NCBI RefSeq assembly: GCF_014207985.1 | Contig: NZ_JACHMI010000001.1 | Coordinates: 6,493,001-6,557,000, forward strand | Origin: Nonomuraea rubra | GTDB lineage: Bacteria > Actinomycetota > Actinomycetes > Streptosporangiales > Streptosporangiaceae | Reading direction: 5' to 3' | DNA length: 64,000 bases | Part shown: piece by piece, positions 25,457 to 33,383 of the stretch | How positions within the stretch are numbered: the stretch's first letter is position 1 | Layout of the letters: the number at the start of each line of letters is the position of its first letter | The notes under the pieces: model-generated | The model's input: the letters and a program-made list of their open reading frames with translations, nothing else | What the model was told of the DNA's origin: nothing | Databases searched by the model: none | Position numbers and translations under genes: made by a program

Positions 25457-26727
25457 GAATCCCCCGAGGTGGTGGCCGCGGGCGCGGCCTGGTGAATGTC
25501 CCGCAGTGGTGACAGGGCGGTGCCGACGGCGACCGCCGCCTGCACCAGGGCCGCGCACAGGAACAACATCCGCCCGGGCCCGCCCCAGGCGGCCAGGGCC
25601 CCGCCGACCACCGCCCCGCCGGCCAGCGCGCCGGCCGGGATGGTCGCGTACGCCGCCGCCCTGCTCACCGAGGTGACACGCCCGATGGCGTCGGCGGGCA
25701 CGACGGTCTGGCGGGCGGTGAACCAGGAGACCACGATGACCGACGTGGCCACCCCCTCCACGGCCCAGGCGGCCGCGATCACCCAGACGGCGGGCAGCGC
25801 CACGGGCAGGGCCATGGCCAGCGCGGACAGCGCCATCCCGGCGACGAGCAGCCTGCCCGTCGGGTGGCGGTCGATGAGCCGGGGCGCCGCCAGCGCGCCG
25901 AGCACCGCGCCGAGCCCCTGCGCCCCGAACACCACGCCCAAGGCCACGGCGGGCAGGCGTTCGACCTCCAGGATGAGGTAGACGAGGTTGCCTTCGACGA
26001 CGAACCCGGCGAAGTTCGCGGCGGCCATCAGCAGCGTGCCCCACCAGATCGGCCTGATCGAGCGGAGGATGCGCAGGCCCCGCACGAAGTCCCTGGCCAC
26101 GCCGGACAGCTCGGCGCGCACGCCGCCCGCGGGCGCCACCTGCTTGTGCACGTGGGCGATCTGGAAGATGAGCAGCGCCGAGATCGCGAACGTCAGCGCG
26201 TTGACCAGCGTCGCCAGCGGCACGCCGAGGGCCGCGATGAACGCGGTGCCGACGACGGGCCCGACGAAGGCGAGCGAGCTGTCGACGGTCTGCGTCCAGG
26301 CGTTGATCCTGGACAGCCGCTCCTGCGGCACGGTGTCGACGATGAAACCCTGGAAGGCGGGGAAGTAGAAGGGCCGCACGGCGGCCAGCAGGAAGGCGCA
26401 CAGGTAGAGCAGCGCCACCGAGGGCCGGTCGGCCGCGGCCACGAACACGATCACCAGCGCGATCGCGAAGGACAGGCAGTCGCATGCGATGAGGATCCTG
26501 CGGCGGTCCCACCGGTCGGCTATCACGCCCGCGACCAGCCCGACCACGATGTACGGGATGAACTCCAGCACGTACGCCAGCGCCGCCGACAGCGCGGAGC
26601 CGGTGATCTGCAGGATCAGCGTGGGAGCGGCGAACCGGTAGATCCAGTCGCCCACCGTCGAGACGAGGAACGCGCTCCGCAGCCGGACGCCTCCCGGGCC
26701 GGAGGGCGTACGCGACGCTACCCGCAT
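25453..26727 (-). CDS. MFS transporter (exporter-like)
   Basis: 424 residues, about 12 membrane helices, with the MFS loop motif ADRWDRRRILIACD after helix 2. Pattern fits the enterobactin-exporter/MFS_3 group. It lies between the MccB-like and NOS genes and overlaps the NOS start, so it likely exports the pathway product or protects the producer. ATG 26727 has no ribosome site of its own; it sits inside a 12-codon frame (26718-26756) that does, suggesting coupled initiation. Confidence 0.87.
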   Translation of the reverse strand: MRVASRTPSGPGGVRLRSAFLVSTVGDWIYRFAAPTLILQITGSALSAALAYVLEFIPYIVVGLVAGVIADRWDRRRILIACDCLSFAIALVIVFVAAADRPSVALLYLCAFLLAAVRPFYFPAFQGFIVDTVPQERLSRINAWTQTVDSSLAFVGPVVGTAFIAALGVPLATLVNALTFAISALLIFQIAHVHKQVAPAGGVRAELSGVARDFVRGLRILRSIRPIWWGTLLMAAANFAGFVVEGNLVYLILEVERLPAVALGVVFGAQGLGAVLGALAAPRLIDRHPTGRLLVAGMALSALAMALPVALPAVWVIAAAWAVEGVATSVIVVSWFTARQTVVPADAIGRVTSVSRAAAYATIPAGALAGGAVVGGALAAWGGPGRMLFLCAALVQAAVAVGTALSPLRDIHQAAPAATTSGDS

Positions 26728-26756
26728 CGGCCCGGGTCAGGAACGCTGTGTGCCAT
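26718..26756 (-). CDS. 12-residue leader peptide or second mini-peptide before the MFS gene
   Basis: ATG 26756, with GGGAGG eight bases upstream, opens MAHSVPDPGRCG and stops at 26718, nine codons' worth into the overlap with the MFS start. Either a translational-coupling leader for the MFS gene, or a second tiny peptide of the pathway (it has one Cys and ends in Gly). A single-base sequencing error that would fuse it to the MFS frame is the third possibility. Confidence 0.35.
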   Translation of the reverse strand: MAHSVPDPGRCG

Positions 26757-26828
26757 GGCAGGGTCCTCCCAACGGACAGACAGGGGTTCCACAGGGACGG
26801 TAACCGCGCGGGCCCGTCCCGGCGAGAG

Positions 26829-26855
26829 GGTGGGGCGCCGCGGGAACGCCCCACC
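26829..26855 (-). terminator. Stem-loop between MccB-like and MFS genes
   Basis: GGTGGGGCG (26829-26837) pairs with CGCCCCACC (26847-26855) around a nine-base loop; likely a partial terminator or mRNA-stabilising hairpin inside the operon. Confidence 0.5.
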
Positions 26856-26868
26856 TGGTGGCGGAGCC

Positions 26869-26923
26869 GGAGTGGTGCAGTCGGAGTGGTGCAGTCGGAG
26901 TGGTGCAGTCAGAGTGGTAGAGG
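26869..26923. repeat. 14-bp tandem repeat at the 3' end of the MccB-like gene
   Basis: GGAGTGGTGCAGTC occurs three times exactly from 26869 with a degenerate fourth copy from 26911. The stop codon of the MccB-like gene (26909-26911) lies at the last junction, so the array has grown into, or set, the end of that gene. Confidence 0.75.
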
Positions 26924-28066
26924 CCCGAGGTCGCCGGCGAGCCACTCCAGGCTCGGCTTCGGCCGGGCGTCGCCGCACGTCGCGCAGCGCGGGTCGCGCT
27001 TCCACGTCTCGGCCTCGCGCAGGCGGGGGTCGTGGAAGGTCATCTCCAGCATCCGGCCCACCGACAGCGGCGGGCAGACCCGGCTGGCGATGCGCACCAT
27101 CTCGGCGACCAGGAACCCCGCGCCGAACAGCACCAGGCCGTTGAACGCGGCGGTGTCCTCGCCGAACGTCCCGCCCTCCCTGTCGATCTCGTCCAGCACG
27201 TCCATGACGGCCAGCGAGGTGGGGTCGTTGCTGCGGACCTGGTCGTACCAGCACTCGACACAGCCGGACACCCCGGGCACGATCGTGTAGTGCAGGGCGC
27301 GCTGGGTGTCCACGCCGCCCATGATGAGTGCCGTGCCGGCCCGTACGCAGCCCTCGTTCAGCCAATGGGCGATGTGCACCTTGGGGCGGTCCACCACGGA
27401 GATCACGATGTCGCGGTCGCGGACGACCTCGTACACGTCGTCGCCGGACATCAGCTTGCGCTGCACCGGGTCGATCCGCACGGCGCTGTTGAGCGCGCGC
27501 GCCCGCTCGGCGGCCACCTCGACCTTCACCCGGCCCACGTACGGCTCGCCGTAGAGGATCTGCCGGTTGAAGTTCGACAGCTCGATCCGGTCGAAGTCGA
27601 CGATCCTGATGTCCTCGAAACCGATGGCGACCAGGTCGATCAGCGCATGGCTGCCGATGCCGCCGACACCGAGCACGGCGACGCGGGCGTCGCGGATGCG
27701 GCGCTGGAACTCGTACTTGGAGGCGCTCATGGAGGCGTAGGTCTCGAAGAAGCCGAGGTTGTTCGACCAGCGCTCGCGGGCCGGGCGGTCGAAGTCCGCG
27801 CCGGCGTCGTCCGCGCTCTGGATCAGCCGGAGCGCGTCGAGCTCGCCGATCGCGTCGCGGACGTCGTCCGCCGTCACGTCGGGGTGCACGGCGTGCAGGT
27901 CGCGGTGCACCTCCTCCACGGTGCGCGTGCCGTCCAGCAGGGACAGCAGCCTGCTGACCCGGCCGTCGGCATCCTCCAGCGAGGTCAGCTCGCCGCCCAG
28001 CCTGAAGTGCACCGACCCGTCGGCGATGAAATAGGGGATGCTCGTCTTGAGCACGGGATGTGTCAT
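26909..28066 (-). CDS. MccB-like ThiF/E1 adenylating enzyme with N-terminal peptide-clamp (RRE-like) domain
   Basis: 385 residues. Residues 1-85 look like a PqqD/RRE-type winged helix (VHFRLGGELTSLED...VEEVHRDL), the peptide clamp of MccB. Residues 95-385 are an E1 domain: GVGGIG ATP loop at 133-138, VDFDRIELSNFNRQILY, SVVDRP, and a four-Cys zinc site (269, 272, 361, 364). Order and motifs track MccB of the microcin C7 pathway closely (RWSNNLGFFETY, GVSGCVEC, PRCATCGD). MccB adenylates the C-terminal carboxylate of a tiny peptide. ATG 28066 has GGAAGGA upstream and lies just after the 18-residue peptide gene and a hairpin. Confidence 0.88.
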   Translation of the reverse strand: MTHPVLKTSIPYFIADGSVHFRLGGELTSLEDADGRVSRLLSLLDGTRTVEEVHRDLHAVHPDVTADDVRDAIGELDALRLIQSADDAGADFDRPARERWSNNLGFFETYASMSASKYEFQRRIRDARVAVLGVGGIGSHALIDLVAIGFEDIRIVDFDRIELSNFNRQILYGEPYVGRVKVEVAAERARALNSAVRIDPVQRKLMSGDDVYEVVRDRDIVISVVDRPKVHIAHWLNEGCVRAGTALIMGGVDTQRALHYTIVPGVSGCVECWYDQVRSNDPTSLAVMDVLDEIDREGGTFGEDTAAFNGLVLFGAGFLVAEMVRIASRVCPPLSVGRMLEMTFHDPRLREAETWKRDPRCATCGDARPKPSLEWLAGDLGPLPL

Positions 28067-28084
28067 GGCAATCCTTCCAAGGGG

Positions 28085-28112
28085 GGTGGGGCGCCCCTGA
28101 GGGCGCCCCACC
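28085..28112 (-). terminator. 12-bp perfect hairpin between peptide and MccB-like genes
   Basis: GGTGGGGCGCCC (28085-28096) pairs exactly with GGGCGCCCCACC (28101-28112) around a four-base loop, 10 bases after the peptide stop. Without a T-tract it is likely an attenuator or an RNA-protecting stem that lets the short upstream peptide be made in excess of the enzyme, a common layout for peptide-precursor genes. Confidence 0.65.
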
Positions 28113-28122
28113 TTCAACGGAA

Positions 28123-28179
28123 TCAGCCCTTCTGGGCACCACCGGCGACGCTGTACCGCTTGGTCGACTTCTTGATCAT
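28123..28179 (-). CDS. 18-residue peptide, candidate precursor of the MccB-like pathway
   Basis: MIKKSTKRYSVAGGAQKG. The ATG at 28179 has GAGGAGGTG eight bases before it, the strongest ribosome site in the operon, and overlaps the stop of the peptidase gene by four bases (ATGA). An in-frame stop lies three codons upstream, so the frame is no longer than this. Position directly before an MccB-like enzyme is that of mccA (a heptapeptide) and paaP. Unlike MccA it ends in Gly, not Asn; a C-terminal Gly is what ThiS/MoaD-type E1 partners present. Basic first half (KK, KR), one Tyr, small hydrophobic/Gly second half. No homologue is known to me; product structure is inference. Confidence 0.75.
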   Translation of the reverse strand: MIKKSTKRYSVAGGAQKG

Positions 28180-30332
28180 GGAAGTTCACCTCCTCTCGGT
28201 TCCGTCGGGGTGATGCTCGCGAGGCCCAGCTCGTGGGCGAAGAACGCGAGCACGTCTGCGAAGTAGGACAACCGGCCGGTGCGTCCCCGCTCGCCGTGCC
28301 CCGCGCCCGCCTCGTGGCGCAGCAGCACCGGGCGGGACGAGCCGGAGGCGAACTGCAGCGCGGCGGCCATCTTCCGCGCGTGCAGCGGGTCGACGCGGGT
28401 GTCCTCGCCGAACGCCGACAGCAGGACGGCCGGGTACGGGATGCCGGGCACCACCCGGTGGTAGGGCGAGTAGCCGAGCAGCCAGCCGAGCTCCTCCGGG
28501 TCCTCCCGGCTGCCGAACTCCTCCCGCCAGTGCTCGCCGAGCCCGGTCAGCTCGTAGCGGGCCATGTCGAGGAGCGGCGCCGTGCAGGCGACGGCGGCGA
28601 ACAGCTCGGGGCGCTGCGTCATCGCGGCGCCCGCGAGCAGGCCGCCCGCGCTGGCGCCGAACGCGCCCAGGCGGTCGTGGGTGGTGTGCCCGGTCTCGAC
28701 CAGGTGGCCGGCCGCGGCGATGAAGTCGTCGATGCCGCGCTGCTTGTGCTCGCGGCGTCCCGCGTGGTGCCACGCCTCGCCGCCCTCGCCGCCGCCGCGC
28801 ACGCAGGCGACCGCGAACAGGCCGCCCCGCCCTGCCCAGGCCAGGGCCGCCGCGTAGTAGTCGGCGATGCGCGGCTCCCCGAAGGCGCCGTAGCCCTCCA
28901 GGATCGTGGGCAGCGGTCCCGCCCGGTGCCAGGACGGGGCGAGCAGGAGGATCCGTACGGGGGTGCCGTCCGGGGAGACGCAGACCGTCTCGGACGCCCG
29001 CACCGGCGGCGTGACCGGGGCCGGGTGGCGGCGCCACGGCGTGCTGGAGCCGGTGCCGGCCTCGTAGCGGTAGACGGTCTCCGGGGTGACGCGGTCGGAG
29101 TACTCGTACCAGGCCTCGCCGCCGGGCACGCCGGGGACCAGGTCGGTGACGAGGCCGGGGCCGGGCAGCTCGACCTGGCCCAGGAGGCGGCCGGTGGCCG
29201 GGTCGTGGCGGGTCACGGCGCCGTGGCCGGCGACCGTCCAGTGGGCCAGCAGCAGGCCGTCGAGCACCGCGAACCCGTCCAGCACCGCTTCCGGGTCCTC
29301 GGGGATCAGCGTGCGCGGGCCGGCCGCGGCCTCCGACGGGTCGTCGTGCGGCGGCAGGTCGTGTGGCAGGTCGTTTTGTGACTGCAGGTCGTTTTGTGGC
29401 AGGTCGGTGACGAGGAGGCGGCCGCGGGGGGCGCCGGCGTCGGTCAGCAGGTACAGGCGGCCGCCGGGGGCCGGCCAGGCGGAGGTCCAGCCGTCCTCGG
29501 GCAGCGGCAGCCGGCGCAGGGCGGGCCGCTCGATCGAGCCGTCGCGCAGGTCGGCCACCCACACCTCGTTGGTCGCCGACAGCCCGGAGGCCACCTGGAC
29601 GACCAGCAGCCGCCCGTCCGCCCCCACCAGCGCGTCCAGCTCGGCCGTACGGTCGGAGCCCGCGCCGGACACCACCGCGTCGGCTGCGGCGGGCTCCCCC
29701 ACCCGGTGCAGGCAGACCCGCGGGCCGGAGCGCTCGTCGTGCCGCGTGTAGTAGAACGCGTCCCGCCCAGGCAGCCAGGCGACCGACGAGTAGCGGCAGC
29801 CGGCGATGGGCTCGTCCACGTCCCCCCCGGTCTCCACGTCGAGCACGCGCAGCGTGAACCGTTCGGATCCGCCCACGGCCGTCTGGTAGGCCATCAAGCG
29901 GCCGTCGGTGGAGGCGGACCAGTAGCCCAGCACCGTGCGCCGCTCCGGATCGGCGGCGTCCGGCTCGAACAGGGCGCGGTCGCCGTGCGAGTCGCGGACC
30001 ATGAGCGCGTGGTGCTCCGCCCCGGGCCGCAGGCAGGTGTAGAAGGCCCGCCCGGCGCGGAACTGCGGCACCGACAGCCGCTCGAACGAGGTCAGGTGCC
30101 GCAGCTCGCGGAACCATCCGCCGACCGGCCAGCCGTCCCGCGCCCTGGCGAACAGGCGGGCCTGCGCCGCCAGCCAGTCGCGGGTCTCCGGCGAGTCCGG
30201 GTCCTCCAGCCATCGGTACGGGTCGGCCACCTCGCGCCCGCCGAGCAGTTCCCGTACGTCGTCCCGCCGTGCCACCGGTGCCGGCGCGAGGTGCGTGTCC
30301 ATGACTCCCGGAGAACTCGTGACCTCGGACAC
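28176..30332 (-). CDS. Prolyl oligopeptidase family (S9A) serine peptidase
   Basis: 718 residues. N-terminal seven-bladed propeller (from YRWLEDPDSPETRDWLAAQ to about residue 440), then a hydrolase domain with catalytic Ser561 in GASAGG, Asp648 in TRVDPLH and His679 in GAGHGERG; S9A enzymes usually show GGSNGG at the Ser. Such enzymes cut or macrocyclise short peptides, and some RiPP pathways use them as leader proteases or cyclases; a role in maturation or self-protection is inferred. GTG 30332 has GGGAG seven bases upstream; ATG 30302 is an alternative. First gene of the operon, coupled to the peptide gene. One Asp/His-rich inserted loop is seen near residue 325. Confidence 0.88.
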   Translation of the reverse strand: MSEVTSSPGVMDTHLAPAPVARRDDVRELLGGREVADPYRWLEDPDSPETRDWLAAQARLFARARDGWPVGGWFRELRHLTSFERLSVPQFRAGRAFYTCLRPGAEHHALMVRDSHGDRALFEPDAADPERRTVLGYWSASTDGRLMAYQTAVGGSERFTLRVLDVETGGDVDEPIAGCRYSSVAWLPGRDAFYYTRHDERSGPRVCLHRVGEPAAADAVVSGAGSDRTAELDALVGADGRLLVVQVASGLSATNEVWVADLRDGSIERPALRRLPLPEDGWTSAWPAPGGRLYLLTDAGAPRGRLLVTDLPQNDLQSQNDLPHDLPPHDDPSEAAAGPRTLIPEDPEAVLDGFAVLDGLLLAHWTVAGHGAVTRHDPATGRLLGQVELPGPGLVTDLVPGVPGGEAWYEYSDRVTPETVYRYEAGTGSSTPWRRHPAPVTPPVRASETVCVSPDGTPVRILLLAPSWHRAGPLPTILEGYGAFGEPRIADYYAAALAWAGRGGLFAVACVRGGGEGGEAWHHAGRREHKQRGIDDFIAAAGHLVETGHTTHDRLGAFGASAGGLLAGAAMTQRPELFAAVACTAPLLDMARYELTGLGEHWREEFGSREDPEELGWLLGYSPYHRVVPGIPYPAVLLSAFGEDTRVDPLHARKMAAALQFASGSSRPVLLRHEAGAGHGERGRTGRLSYFADVLAFFAHELGLASITPTEPRGGELP

Positions 30333-30400
30333 TGTCCGGCTCCCTCCGTCGTCGTGCTGGCTGGGTCCGTTCCGCTGCCACCGAAGCTTCGTCCCGGGGT

Positions 30401-30640
30401 CTGGACGGGGCGCTGGACCCGCCGCTGGACCCGCCGCTGGACCCGCCGCTGGACCCGCCGCTGGACCCGCCGCTGGACCCGCCGCTGGACAGGGCACTGG
30501 CCGTCGCCCTGGAGAGCGTTGTGGACCTGGCGCTGGACGGTGCCCTGGGCGCATCGTTGGACGGGGCACTGGCGGAACCGCTGGACGGTAACCGGGGAAC
30601 CGCTGGACGGGGTACTGGTGGGACCCCTGGAACGGATCCC
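30401..30640. repeat. 12-bp tandem array and degenerate CTGGAC repeats in the regulator/operon spacer
   Basis: CGCTGGACCCGC repeats with an exact 12-base period from about 30411 to 30490 (six to seven units), followed by decayed copies carrying CTGGAC to about 30640. It fills much of the 468-base divergent spacer (30333-30800) between the peptidase operon and the SARP gene. It may be a spacer, a multi-site operator, or slippage product. Frames read through it give only AAGP repeats, not a protein. Confidence 0.75.
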
Positions 30641-30800
30641 GCACACGGATATTTCCGGATTTGTCATGAACTCGGACCTGTGCGCGTCATCCCCACCCGG
30701 CCGGACGACGAATGAGGGGGCGTCCCCGGCGGATCAAGACCGGGGCGGTCCGGCCACACCTCGCGGACAGCAACACTCGTGTTACTTCTGAGGAGGCGGG

Positions 30801-33368
30801 ATGTCCGAAGGGCATGGAGAGGATGTCCGATTCGAGGTACTGGGGCCGCTGCGCGCGTGGCGTGCGCGGACCGGCCTGGCCCTGGGTTCCGGCCGGCGGC
30901 GGACCCTGCTGGCGGTCCTGCTGCTGCACGCCAACCGCCCGGTGAGCCGCGACAGGCTCATCGACGAGCTGTGGGGCGGGAACGTGCCCGCGTACGCCGT
31001 GAACCTGCTGCAGAAGCACATGTCCAGCCTGCGGGCGGGCCTGGAGCCGGGGCGGCGCGGGCGCGGGCCTTCCGGCGCGCTGGCCTGGACGGAGGCCGGG
31101 TACGTGCTGCGCGTGCCCCCGGGAGGGCTGGACCTGGAGGTGTTCGAGCAGGAGGTCAGGCGCGCCAGGGAGGCGCACGCCGCCGGTGACCTGACGGGCG
31201 CCTCCGGGGCGTACCACGCGGCGCTGCGGCTGTGGCGGGGGCCGGTCTGCGACGGCCTGTGCAGCCCGTTCCTCGACATGATGCGGGATCAGGTCGCCGA
31301 GCGGCGGATCGGCGCGATCGAGGAGTGCATGGAGGTGGACCTGGCGCTGGGCGGGCAGGCCGACCTCGTCGCCGAGCTGCGCTGGCTGGTGGCGCACCAT
31401 CCGCTGCGCGAGCGGCTGCACGGCCTCCTCATGCTGGCCCTGTACCGGTCCGGTCGCCAGGCGGAGGCGCTGGCCGCCTTCCGGGACGCCCGGCGGCGGC
31501 TGCGCGAGGAGCTGGGCGTCGAGCCGACGGCCCTGCTGCAGACCCTCCACCAGCGCATCCTCGCCGCCGACCCCGACCTCATCCCCCTCCCCTCCCACCG
31601 CCCTCCGCCGGCCTCTCTCCCCACCGTCCCGCCCCCAGCACCGAACGCCACTCCCCCGCACGACCCGCCACCGCACCCCGCGCCGCAGAACGCCGCGCCA
31701 CCGCACGGCTCGCCACCGCACGACTCGCCACCGCACGACTCGCCACCGCACGACAAGGCCCCGCATGACATGACCCCGTCCCGCGCCAGCACGCGCGGCT
31801 CGACGACAGACGGCTCAGCGCGAGGCCGCACCGCGGGGACCGGCACGGCGGCCTCGCATGGCTCGGGCACGCGGGGCCGGGCGGGCGGTCCGGCCTCGTC
31901 CGGACAGGGGCGGCGGGCGGCGGCGCGCACCCCGCGCCACTGGCCGACGCCCGCGCAACTCCCCCACGGGGTGCCCCAGTTCGTCGGCCGGAAGGCGGAG
32001 CTGGAGCGGCTCGACGCGCTACTGACCGGCGACCCGGGCCGGAGCCGGGCCGTGGTCCTCACCGGCATGGCGGGCGTGGGCAAGACGGCCCTGGCGATCC
32101 ACTGGGCGCACCGGATCCGGCACCGGTTCCCCGACGGCCAGCTCTACGTGAACCTGCGAGGCTTCGACCCCACGGGGACCCCGATGGAGCCGACGGAGGC
32201 GATCCAGGGTTTCCTGGACACGTTCGCGATCAAACCGGACCAGCTCCCCAGCGGCCTGCACGCCCGCGCCGCGCTCTTCCGCAGCCTGCTCGCGGGCCGC
32301 CGGATGCTGATCGTGCTCGACAACGCCAGGGACGCCGAGCAGGTCCGCCCCTTGCTGCCCGGCGCGCCCGGCTGTCTCGTCGTGGTGACCAGCCGGGATC
32401 AGCTCACCGGCCTGGTGGCGGCCGAGGGCGCGCACGCGTTCGTGGTGGACCTGCTCCCGAAGGAGGAGGCGCGCCTGCTGCTCACCCGCCGCTCGGGTTC
32501 CCGCCTGCCCGGAACGTTCCAGAGCGGCCTGCTCCAGCCCGCCGCCCGGTGCCCGGCCGCGACACTGGACGACCCCGCGAACGGGGACGAGCACCGATTA
32601 GCCGGCGAGGCCGCGGCCGTGGACGAGATCGTCGCGTACTGCGGCCGCCTGCCGCTCGCCCTGTCCATCACCATCGCCCGCGCCGTCACCAACCCGAGCC
32701 TGCCGTTCGCCGCCCTGGCCGCGGAGCTGCGCGGCGCGCGGGCGCGCCTGGACCCGTTCGACGGCGGCGAGCAGGCCACGAACGTGCGGGCGGCGTTCTC
32801 CTGGTCCTACGGCCGGCTCACCCCGCCGGCCGCCCGCCTGTTCCGGCTGCTGGGGCTGCACCCGGGCCCGGACTTCAGCCCGGCCGCCGCCGCCAGCCTG
32901 GCCGGGCTGCCCCTGCAGGACGTCCGGCCGCTGGTGGCCGAGCTGGCCAGGACGAACATGCTGAGCGAGCGCGTCCCCGGCCGGTTCGCCTTCCACGGCC
33001 TGCTCCGCGCGTACGCGTGCGAGCTGAGCGACACGCAGGACACCCGCGACGAGCGAAGGACGACCCTGCACCGCCTGCTCGACCACTACCTGCACAGCGC
33101 CCACCAGGCCGGCCGCGTCCTGAGGCCGGGCCAGAGCCCGGACGCCGGCCTCGCCCCCGCCCTGCCGCTGGTGACACCGGAGGCGCCGGCCGGCAGGAGC
33201 GAGGCCAGGACGTGGTTCACCGCCGAGCACCTGGTGCTGCTCGCGGCGGCCCGGCGGGCGGCGGAGGCCGGCTTCCCCGCGCATGCCAGGCACCTGTCCT
33301 GGTCCCTGGCCTCCTTCCTCGGCCACCGCGGGACCTGGCGCGTGAAGGTCGCCCCCACCTCCCGCTGA
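30801..33368 (+). CDS. SARP/AfsR-like regulator (BTAD plus NB-ARC)
   Basis: 855 residues. OmpR-like DNA-binding domain (residues 8-100: GRRRTLLAVLLLHANRPVSRDRLIDELWG), bacterial transcriptional activator domain (100-255), a low-complexity Pro/His linker with SPPHD repeats (270-320), then an NB-ARC ATPase with Walker A GMAGVGKTALA near residue 418 and VVVTSRDQ. It ends soon after the ARC helices, so the TPR sensor region of AfsR is absent or truncated. AGGAGG is four bases from the ATG. SARP proteins activate nearby natural-product operons; the divergent peptide operon is the obvious target. Confidence 0.88.
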   Translation: MSEGHGEDVRFEVLGPLRAWRARTGLALGSGRRRTLLAVLLLHANRPVSRDRLIDELWGGNVPAYAVNLLQKHMSSLRAGLEPGRRGRGPSGALAWTEAGYVLRVPPGGLDLEVFEQEVRRAREAHAAGDLTGASGAYHAALRLWRGPVCDGLCSPFLDMMRDQVAERRIGAIEECMEVDLALGGQADLVAELRWLVAHHPLRERLHGLLMLALYRSGRQAEALAAFRDARRRLREELGVEPTALLQTLHQRILAADPDLIPLPSHRPPPASLPTVPPPAPNATPPHDPPPHPAPQNAAPPHGSPPHDSPPHDSPPHDKAPHDMTPSRASTRGSTTDGSARGRTAGTGTAASHGSGTRGRAGGPASSGQGRRAAARTPRHWPTPAQLPHGVPQFVGRKAELERLDALLTGDPGRSRAVVLTGMAGVGKTALAIHWAHRIRHRFPDGQLYVNLRGFDPTGTPMEPTEAIQGFLDTFAIKPDQLPSGLHARAALFRSLLAGRRMLIVLDNARDAEQVRPLLPGAPGCLVVVTSRDQLTGLVAAEGAHAFVVDLLPKEEARLLLTRRSGSRLPGTFQSGLLQPAARCPAATLDDPANGDEHRLAGEAAAVDEIVAYCGRLPLALSITIARAVTNPSLPFAALAAELRGARARLDPFDGGEQATNVRAAFSWSYGRLTPPAARLFRLLGLHPGPDFSPAAAASLAGLPLQDVRPLVAELARTNMLSERVPGRFAFHGLLRAYACELSDTQDTRDERRTTLHRLLDHYLHSAHQAGRVLRPGQSPDAGLAPALPLVTPEAPAGRSEARTWFTAEHLVLLAAARRAAEAGFPAHARHLSWSLASFLGHRGTWRVKVAPTSR

Positions 33369-33383
33369 GCCCGCGGCCGGTCC

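Noticed and set aside
23004..26854. Very long minus-strand frames opposite the FAD oxidase and through NOS/MFS
   Set aside because: High-GC shadow frames; the true genes in other frames have full family motifs.
30411..30490. Possible CRISPR or coding AAGP-repeat protein
   Set aside because: Units are 12 bases with no spacers, so not CRISPR; the Ala-Gly-Pro reading is a by-product of the DNA repeat and lies upstream of the better GTG start of the peptidase.
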